NCBI GenBank assembly: GCA_900550165.1
Contig: URQY01000035.1
Location: 1 to 19,010, forward strand
DNA from: an uncultured Eubacteriales bacterium
Lineage (GTDB): Bacteria > Bacillota > Clostridia > Oscillospirales > Oscillospiraceae
DNA: 19,010 bases
Direction of reading: 5' to 3'
Shown: piece by piece, positions 14,791-19,010 of the stretch
Layout: the number at the start of each line of letters is the position of its first letter
Position numbering within the stretch: position 1 is the first letter of the stretch
The notes under the pieces: generated by a model
Databases searched by the model: none
The model's input: the letters and a program-made list of their open reading frames with translations, nothing else
What the model was told of the DNA's origin: nothing
Position numbers and translations under genes: made by a program

Positions 14791-14797
14791 GTCGCCG

Positions 14798-14899
14798 TAC
14801 CTGCAAGGGGCGCTGGCGCAAGCCGGCTGTGATGCGGCGTATTGCCGTCGCGGTCCCTCAGACCTGATCCGGGTAATGCCGGCGTAGGAATGCAAAGCG
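14798..14899 (+). promoter_or_regulatory. TPP riboswitch aptamer (THI element)
   Basis: This RNA binds thiamine pyrophosphate and controls the downstream thiT. The signature 3' block ACCTGATCCGGGTAATGCC, then GGCGTAGGAA, is at 14862-14890. AAGGGGCGC starts the aptamer at 14805, and the variable P3 hairpin lies around 14834-14851. The normally conserved CTGAGA, which holds the pyrimidine ring, reads CTGTGA here (14827-14832). The P1 closing stem seems short, TGCA (14802-14805) with TGCA (14891-14894). The neighbouring thiamine transporter gene agrees with the identification. Confidence 0.95.
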
Positions 14900-14916
14900 T
14901 ATCTTGCCTGAACTTT

Positions 14917-14948
14917 GCACCGTGACGTCGACGCCGCGGTGCTTTTTT
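14917..14948 (+). terminator. Riboswitch-controlled intrinsic terminator
   Basis: GCACCG (14917-14922) pairs with CGGTGC (14937-14942), followed by TTTTTT (14943-14948). An alternative hairpin, TGCAAAG (14891-14897) with CTTTGCA (14913-14919), would use both the 3' side of P1 and the start of the terminator arm, so it fits an antiterminator. TPP binding should favour the terminator and stop transcription before thiT. Confidence 0.8.
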
Positions 14949-14996
14949 GTGCCGCGGCGCGGACAGGGATCACATTTATTTTAGGAGGAATCCCAC

Positions 14997-15572
14997 ATGA
15001 GCACCACATCCAGTCACTCCACCACCCGCCGCCTCGCAGAGGGCGGTATCTGCATCGCGCTCGCCCTCGTGCTGAGCTACATCAAGATCCCCATCGGCCT
15101 TTCATTCGGCGGCTTCGGCGGCTCGATCAACCTCGTCATGATCCCGCTCATTCTCTTCGCCGTGCGCTGGGGCGCGCCCTGGGGCCTGCTCGCCGGTCTC
15201 GCGTTCGGCACGCTGAAGTATTTCTTTGCCGAGGGCTTCGCCGTGAGCTGGGCGTCCATCGTCTTTGACTATTCCATCGCCTATGCCGCCGTCGGTCTCG
15301 CCGGCCTGCTGCGCGCCAGAAACAACGACTATTCCAAGCTCCCGCTCGCCGCACTCATCGGCTGCGTCGGCCGCTTCGTCATCCACTTTATCTCCGGCGT
15401 GACGGTCTACGCGCAGTATATGCCCGACGAATTCATGGGCATGAGCATGAACTCGTCCGTGGTCTATTCTCTGCTGTACAACGGCACTTATATGCTGCCC
15501 AACACGATCCTTGCAATCGTCATCTGCGCGCTGCTCATCAAGCCCGCGGCAAAGCTGCCGCAGGCAGAGTAA
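14997..15572 (+). CDS. thiT: Energy-coupled thiamine transporter, substrate-binding protein ThiT
   Basis: ThiT (YuaJ) is the membrane S-component that captures thiamine and works with the shared ECF energizing module (EcfA, EcfA', EcfT), whose genes are elsewhere. The 191-residue protein has about six hydrophobic segments. It shows the family blocks FGGSINLVMIPL (about 40-51), KYFFAEGFAVSWASIVFDY (74-92) and VGRFVIHFISGV (124-135), with YSLLYNGTYMLPN near 157-169. Glu79, His130 and the Tyr-Asn pair at 161-162 sit where thiamine ligands occur in the family (by memory of the Lactococcus structure). The ATG at 14997 has AGGAGG 8 bases upstream. The TPP riboswitch directly upstream confirms thiamine as the cargo and predicts repression when thiamine pyrophosphate is plentiful. 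The gene is monocistronic. Confidence 0.96.
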   Translation: MSTTSSHSTTRRLAEGGICIALALVLSYIKIPIGLSFGGFGGSINLVMIPLILFAVRWGAPWGLLAGLAFGTLKYFFAEGFAVSWASIVFDYSIAYAAVGLAGLLRARNNDYSKLPLAALIGCVGRFVIHFISGVTVYAQYMPDEFMGMSMNSSVVYSLLYNGTYMLPNTILAIVICALLIKPAAKLPQAE

Positions 15573-15594
15573 AAAATGCAGCGCATTGCGCTGC
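15571..15594 (-). terminator. Second terminator for the cca-DUF2974 transcript
   Basis: GCAGCGC (15578-15584) and GCGCTGC (15588-15594) form a tight hairpin with a 3-base loop. On the minus strand it is followed by A and then six T (15576-15571), overlapping the thiT stop codon. On the plus strand no T run follows, so it acts only for minus-strand transcripts, as a backup to the stem at 15613-15650. Confidence 0.65.
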
Positions 15595-15612
15595 ACCGCA
15601 CAGAAAAAAGCG

Positions 15613-15654
15613 AAAGAGGGCATTCTCTCACATGAGAGAATGCCCTCTTTTATT
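15613..15654. terminator. Bidirectional intrinsic terminator between thiT and the DUF2974 gene
   Basis: AAAGAGGGCATTCTCTCA (15613-15630) and its exact complement TGAGAGAATGCCCTCTTT (15633-15650) form an 18-bp inverted repeat around a tiny loop. It is followed on the plus strand by TATTGTT and is flanked by T-rich sequence on the minus side. It lies 40 bases after thiT and 33 bases after the opposing gene's stop. Confidence 0.9.
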
Positions 15655-15683
15655 GTTCTCTTTCACGCGCAGCGGGAAACTGA

Positions 15684-16868
15684 TCATTTTCTGCGCTCCA
15701 CCAACTTCTGGTATTGCTCCGCGATCTTTTTGCGGATATTTTCCAGTTCCCGGCTGCCCTCCTCCTGCGTGTCGAGGACAAGGTTCTTCGTGCCGAGGCG
15801 GAAGAAGAGCTTGAACGCTTCGCTCACCATGCGGCGGCTCTCGCGGTCGAGGTTTTTATAGGTCTTGAGCATCGCCGACGCGCTCTTGAGCTTTTCCTCG
15901 GTGAGCTCGCTGAGCGTTTTTGCGCCTGTGGCGGTGAAGACGCTGTAGAGCGCGTCAGCCAGCGCTTCGCGCTGCTGGGTGTTGAGAGAATCGGCCCACT
16001 TGTCGATTGTCTCGTCGACGAGCTTGCCCTCGCGGGAGAAATCGTCAAGATGGACGAACTGCGTGCCCTTGACCTCCCAGGAAAAGCCGTCGTGCTGATA
16101 GAGTCCGTCGTAGGTCGAGTAGACGACCTGATAGCGCTTTTCATGCTCCATCAGCATCCCGACGACGGACGTCTGCGGCAGAACGGTGTGGATGCGTCCC
16201 GCGATGCGCTTGTGGCCGGGCGTTTCGCTGATGTCCCAGGCAAAGCCTGGGCCGTCGTTATTGTGGATGGCGACGATGCGCTCCTGGATCTCACCGCTGC
16301 TCTTCGCCGCGCTGTAAACGGCGAGGTTGCCGCCCTTGGAATGTCCGCCGATGCGGATGGTCCTATCGCCATACTGCCGCGCGATGCGCGCGACATATTC
16401 GACCGCCTGCTTCTGCGAAGGGATTTCCTCTAAAAAGCCCATGTTGAGATCCTCCTTCCACCCAACGATCGTATCGTCGGTCCCGCGGAAGGAGATATAG
16501 ATGCTGCCGTTGCCAAGGTCGATCGTGAGCGCCGCGAACTGCTGCTCGATGGCGTCGTCGAGCAGGTCCGTATAGCCGTTCAGGATCATATTGCGAAAGC
16601 GCGGGCTCGTCATCAGCTTGCGCAGCATTTTCGAGATCGTGTCCGGCACTAAAACGCCCATAGCGACGTCCTTCCCGCCGTGACGGGCGAAAAACGCCTC
16701 CGCCGCCTCGCTCAGCGGCAGGCCGCGCCCAAGCTCCGGCGGCGGGACGATACCGCCGAAGTCGACAAAGCTCAGCTCCGCCAGAATGAGCGCATCCACC
16801 TCGTTGAACGGCGAAATTTCAAGCGTCAGATCGCCGCGCCAGTCAAGATAATCCATCAGATTTGCCAT
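15684..16868 (-). CDS. DUF2974 (Mbeg1-like) alpha/beta-hydrolase-fold protein
   Basis: The 394-residue protein matches the DUF2974/Mbeg1-like family, a lipase-like group of unknown substrate found widely in Firmicutes. The start MANLMDYLDWRGDLTLEISPFNEVDALILAEL is the family N-terminus. An oxyanion-type segment ISFRGTDDTIVGWKED lies at about 125-140. The nucleophile elbow IGGHSKGGNLA (173-183) places Ser177 in G-x-S-x-G. HNNDGPGF at about 202-209 could supply the acid, and a late His in the QTSVVGMLMEHE or YQHDGFSW region could complete the triad. The C-terminal third is charged and helical. There is no signal peptide, so it is probably cytoplasmic. The ATG at 16868 has GGAGG upstream and lies 32 bases after the cca stop, suggesting one transcript. 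No function should be asserted beyond hydrolase fold. Confidence 0.83.
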   Translation of the reverse strand: MANLMDYLDWRGDLTLEISPFNEVDALILAELSFVDFGGIVPPPELGRGLPLSEAAEAFFARHGGKDVAMGVLVPDTISKMLRKLMTSPRFRNMILNGYTDLLDDAIEQQFAALTIDLGNGSIYISFRGTDDTIVGWKEDLNMGFLEEIPSQKQAVEYVARIARQYGDRTIRIGGHSKGGNLAVYSAAKSSGEIQERIVAIHNNDGPGFAWDISETPGHKRIAGRIHTVLPQTSVVGMLMEHEKRYQVVYSTYDGLYQHDGFSWEVKGTQFVHLDDFSREGKLVDETIDKWADSLNTQQREALADALYSVFTATGAKTLSELTEEKLKSASAMLKTYKNLDRESRRMVSEAFKLFFRLGTKNLVLDTQEEGSRELENIRKKIAEQYQKLVERRK

Positions 16869-16900
16869 TTGTTACCTCCGGGTCAACCTGTTTGTTCTTT

Positions 16901-18253
16901 TTACTTTATGGTATGCCGCGCAAAGCCGCTGCGCCATAGGCGCTGTGCGCGCCCGGCAAGCGCTTCCCGCGTGTTTTCGAGCTTTTCCGCCGCGACCTCG
17001 TCCAGAAGCCGCGCCAGCACCGTGCCGATCTCGCGTCCGCGATAACCGAGCGCCGCGAGGTCTTCCCCGCCGATGCTCAGCTCGCGCACCGTGCAGCAGG
17101 CATTTTCGGCGATGAGCTCGTCATAGACCTTCTGTGCCGCGAGCCACGGCGCCTGTGCGCGGTCAAGACCGTCTGGCGCTTTGGCGGCGTTGTCCGCGCG
17201 CTTGGTAAGCAGCAGGTCGGCCGTCGCCTCCCTGCCGCGCCGCGCCATCTCGCGGTGCAGCGCCGCGCGCTCGGGCGGAAACATATCGTCAAAGCATTCG
17301 AGCTGCGCGCCGATCCTGTCGCGCAGCGATTTTTCAAAGTGCAGCCGCGCCATGATGTTCTCTGCTATTTTGGCCGAGATCGCCGTGTGGCCGTAAAAAT
17401 GGCCGACGCCGTTTTCATCTATCGTCATGCAGTGCGGCTTGCCAAGGTCGTGGAAGAGCATCGTCCAGCGAAGCTCCCTTCTCGCTGGCACGGCGGCGAC
17501 GGCGCGCGCCGTGTGGCCCCAGACGTCGAAGCAGTGATGGGGATTGCGCTGCTCAAAGCCGACGCAGGGCAGTATCTCCGGAAGGGGCACGCCCAGAATA
17601 TTGGGAAAGGCCAGAAGCGTCTCCCCCACGTTTTCGCCGAGCAGGAGCTTGTTCAGCTCGGCGTAAACGCGCTCGTGCGCAATGTGATCCAGCAGTCCGC
17701 GCGCTTCGTGTGCGGCGCGGGCGGTCTCCTCTTCGGCCGAAAAGCCGAGCACGGAGCAAAAGCGCACCAGCCTTAGAATACGCAGCGCGTCCTCCTCAAA
17801 TCGTCGCTTCGGCTCACCGACACAGCGAAGGATTTTTGCCTTCAGATCCTTCTGCCCGCCGTAAGGGTCGACGAGTGTTCCGTCTGGCGCCATAGCAATG
17901 GCGTTGACCGTGAAATCGCGGCGGGCAAGGTCTTCTTCGATGCTCGTGCCGAAGGTGACGGAATCGGGATGGCGGTTGTCCTTGTATGCCCCGTCGCGGC
18001 GCATGGTCGTGAGCTCGATCGCGAGTCCCCCGCTCACGACCGTCACCGTGCCGTGCTGCAGGCCCGTCGGGTGCGCATTTTTGCCGAAGATGCGCAGCAC
18101 TGCCTGCGGCGGAGCGTCAGAGGTCATATCGTAGTCGCTGGGCGCTTTGCCGCGCAGCATTTCGCGCACGCAGCCGCCGACCAGATACGGCGAATAGCCC
18201 GCGCCTTGCAGCGCGGCGATAACGGTATCCACTTCCTTCGGCAAAAAGGCCAT
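16901..18253 (-). CDS. cca: CCA tRNA nucleotidyltransferase (polyA polymerase/CCA-adding family) with HD domain
   Basis: This is a class II nucleotidyltransferase, expected to add or repair the CCA end of tRNAs. The 450-residue protein has the head domain YLVGGCVREMLRGK with the metal-binding Asp40 and Asp42 (SDYDMTSD), and RRDFTVNAIA at about 111-120. The neck motif EEDALRILRLVRF lies near 153-165. A C-terminal HD domain is marked by HHCFDVWGHT and LFHDLGKPH (His268-Asp269), then a GHFYGHT segment. The HD motif adds a possible phosphohydrolase activity, as in some bacterial CCA enzymes. Members of this family can also be poly(A) polymerases, but length and motif spacing fit CCA-adding. The ATG at 18253 has GGAGGG upstream. 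It heads a two-gene operon with the DUF2974 protein. Confidence 0.9.
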   Translation of the reverse strand: MAFLPKEVDTVIAALQGAGYSPYLVGGCVREMLRGKAPSDYDMTSDAPPQAVLRIFGKNAHPTGLQHGTVTVVSGGLAIELTTMRRDGAYKDNRHPDSVTFGTSIEEDLARRDFTVNAIAMAPDGTLVDPYGGQKDLKAKILRCVGEPKRRFEEDALRILRLVRFCSVLGFSAEEETARAAHEARGLLDHIAHERVYAELNKLLLGENVGETLLAFPNILGVPLPEILPCVGFEQRNPHHCFDVWGHTARAVAAVPARRELRWTMLFHDLGKPHCMTIDENGVGHFYGHTAISAKIAENIMARLHFEKSLRDRIGAQLECFDDMFPPERAALHREMARRGREATADLLLTKRADNAAKAPDGLDRAQAPWLAAQKVYDELIAENACCTVRELSIGGEDLAALGYRGREIGTVLARLLDEVAAEKLENTREALAGRAQRLWRSGFARHTIK

Positions 18254-18284
18254 CGGTCCCTCCGCAAAAATCGTGTTTTTAGGA

Positions 18285-18313
18285 TTGCACTCCGTTCAAA
18301 CGTATATTATAAT
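18285..18313 (+). promoter_or_regulatory. Promoter of murC
   Basis: TTGCAC (-35, 18285-18290), exactly 17 bases, then a perfect TATAAT (-10, 18308-18313). The start would be near 18320, about 50 bases before the murC ATG. The -10 overlaps that of the opposing cca promoter. Confidence 0.75.
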
Positions 18314-18334
18314 AGAAAATCCGTAAAAAGTAAA
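18306..18334 (-). promoter_or_regulatory. Promoter of the cca-DUF2974 operon
   Basis: On the minus strand there is TTTACT (-35, 18329-18334), a 17-base spacer and TATAAT (-10, 18306-18311). The start would be near 18299, giving a leader of about 45 bases. Four bases of its -10 are shared with the murC -10 on the other strand. Confidence 0.6.
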
Positions 18335-18370
18335 TCTCCTGTGCATCGCACAAGGAAAGGATTTGATCGT

Positions 18371-19010
18371 ATGAACAACCAGCAGGACAATTTCTCCTAT
18401 CTCGTCCCCGGTAAATGCGCGCATCTGGCGGGTATCGGCGGCGTTTCGATGAGCCCGCTTGCCGAGGTACTGCACGGCATGGGCCTGAAGGTGCAGGGCA
18501 GCGACATGAACGACGGCCCGTCCGTCGAGCACCTGCGCGCGCTCGGCATTCCCGTAGCCATCGGCCACGCGGCGGACAACCTCGGCGAATGTGACTTTGT
18601 CATCCGCACCGCCGCCATCCATGACGACAACCCCGAGATCTCCGGCGCGGTGACGCGCGGTATCCCCGTTTTCGAGCGTGCGCAGGCCTGGGGCGCGATC
18701 ATGAAGGGCTACAAGAACGCCCTCTGCATCTCCGGCACGCACGGCAAAACGACCACGACCAGCATGGCGACGCACATCTTCATGGCCGCGCAGAAGGACC
18801 CGACCGTCATGATCGGCGGCACGTTACAGCTGCTTCATTCCGGCTATCGCGTCGGCAAGGGCGACACGATCATCGCCGAAAGCTGTGAATACTGCAATTC
18901 GTTTTTGAGTTTCTTTCCCACCGTCGCGGTCATTTTGAACGTAGAGGCGGATCATCTCGACTTTTTCAAGGCCCTCTCTGACGTGGAGCATTCCTTCCGC
19001 CGCTTTGCCG
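18371..19010 (+). CDS. murC: UDP-N-acetylmuramate-L-alanine ligase (partial, N-terminal part)
   Basis: MurC joins L-alanine to UDP-MurNAc, the first amino acid addition in peptidoglycan precursor synthesis, in the cytoplasm. The visible 213 residues contain the N-terminal Rossmann-type loop HLAGIGGVSMSPLAEVL (residues 18-34), VQGSDMNDGPSVEHL, and VIRTAAIHDDNPEI. The ATP-binding P-loop SGTHGKTTTTSMA lies at 121-133. AESCEYCNSFLSFFPTVAVI stands in place of the more common EADESD-type segment, a form I associate with clostridial MurC. LNVEADHLDFF follows. The ATG at 18371 has AAGGAAAGG upstream. The frame is open to the window end, so the central and C-terminal domains are missing. Its promoter is divergent from cca. 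Confidence 0.95.
   Translation, partial: MNNQQDNFSYLVPGKCAHLAGIGGVSMSPLAEVLHGMGLKVQGSDMNDGPSVEHLRALGIPVAIGHAADNLGECDFVIRTAAIHDDNPEISGAVTRGIPVFERAQAWGAIMKGYKNALCISGTHGKTTTTSMATHIFMAAQKDPTVMIGGTLQLLHSGYRVGKGDTIIAESCEYCNSFLSFFPTVAVILNVEADHLDFFKALSDVEHSFRRFA

Noticed and set aside
15684..16868. Secreted lipase or toxin interpretation of the DUF2974 protein
   Set aside because: No signal peptide, no secretion neighbours, and an operon with a housekeeping tRNA enzyme; the hydrolase fold alone does not support it.

Overview
This window reads as chromosomal DNA from a GC-rich anaerobic Firmicute, most likely a gut clostridium of the Oscillospiraceae type. The evidence is the gene order pyrH-frr-uppS-cdsA-dxr-rseP-ispG, strong AGGAGG-type ribosome sites, a ThiT-family ECF thiamine transporter under a TPP riboswitch, a cytidylate kinase-like protein typical of clostridia, and anaerobic-style molybdenum hydroxylases. 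The taxonomic placement is an inference from content. I saw no rRNA, tRNA, CRISPR array, insertion sequence or phage gene.

Bases 1-5617 (minus strand) hold a tightly packed housekeeping operon: UMP kinase, ribosome recycling factor, undecaprenyl diphosphate synthase, CDP-diglyceride synthase, DXP reductoisomerase, a site-2 protease and the start of ispG. Several stops and starts overlap (ATGA or TGATG), so translation is probably coupled. The genes join translation, lipid-carrier and phospholipid synthesis and the MEP isoprenoid route. A terminator at 5767-5791 separates this operon from a monocistronic cytidylate kinase-like gene (5804-6412), whose promoter lies inside the terminator of the next unit.

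Bases 6451-14704 are a molybdenum-hydroxylase island. A three-subunit enzyme, xdhA-xdhB-xdhC (10231 down to 6534), resembles E. coli XdhABC. Divergent from it is a MocA-like molybdopterin cytidylyltransferase (10433-11023, plus strand), which would make the cofactor. Facing mocA is a second operon: a fused iron-sulfur/molybdopterin xanthine dehydrogenase (14612-12039) followed 18 bases later by an asparaginase-family gene (12020-11010). The fused enzyme has no FAD subunit of its own here. The two systems differ at a residue known to matter for purine binding: Glu in the fused enzyme, Gln in XdhA.

Bases 14762-15572 (plus strand) carry a complete thiamine-controlled unit: promoter, TPP aptamer, possible antiterminator, terminator and thiT. 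Back-to-back terminators follow. Bases 15684-18253 (minus strand) hold a CCA-adding-type tRNA nucleotidyltransferase and a downstream DUF2974 alpha/beta-hydrolase-like protein. The divergent murC, which runs off the end at 19010, shares a promoter region with this pair, and the two predicted -10 boxes overlap.

The most interesting points are the paired molybdenum hydroxylases with an asparaginase and a single FAD subunit, the inverted repeat over the xdhA promoter, the promoter built into a terminator at 6451-6497, and the readable riboswitch switching logic. I did not find a clearly new biological system.
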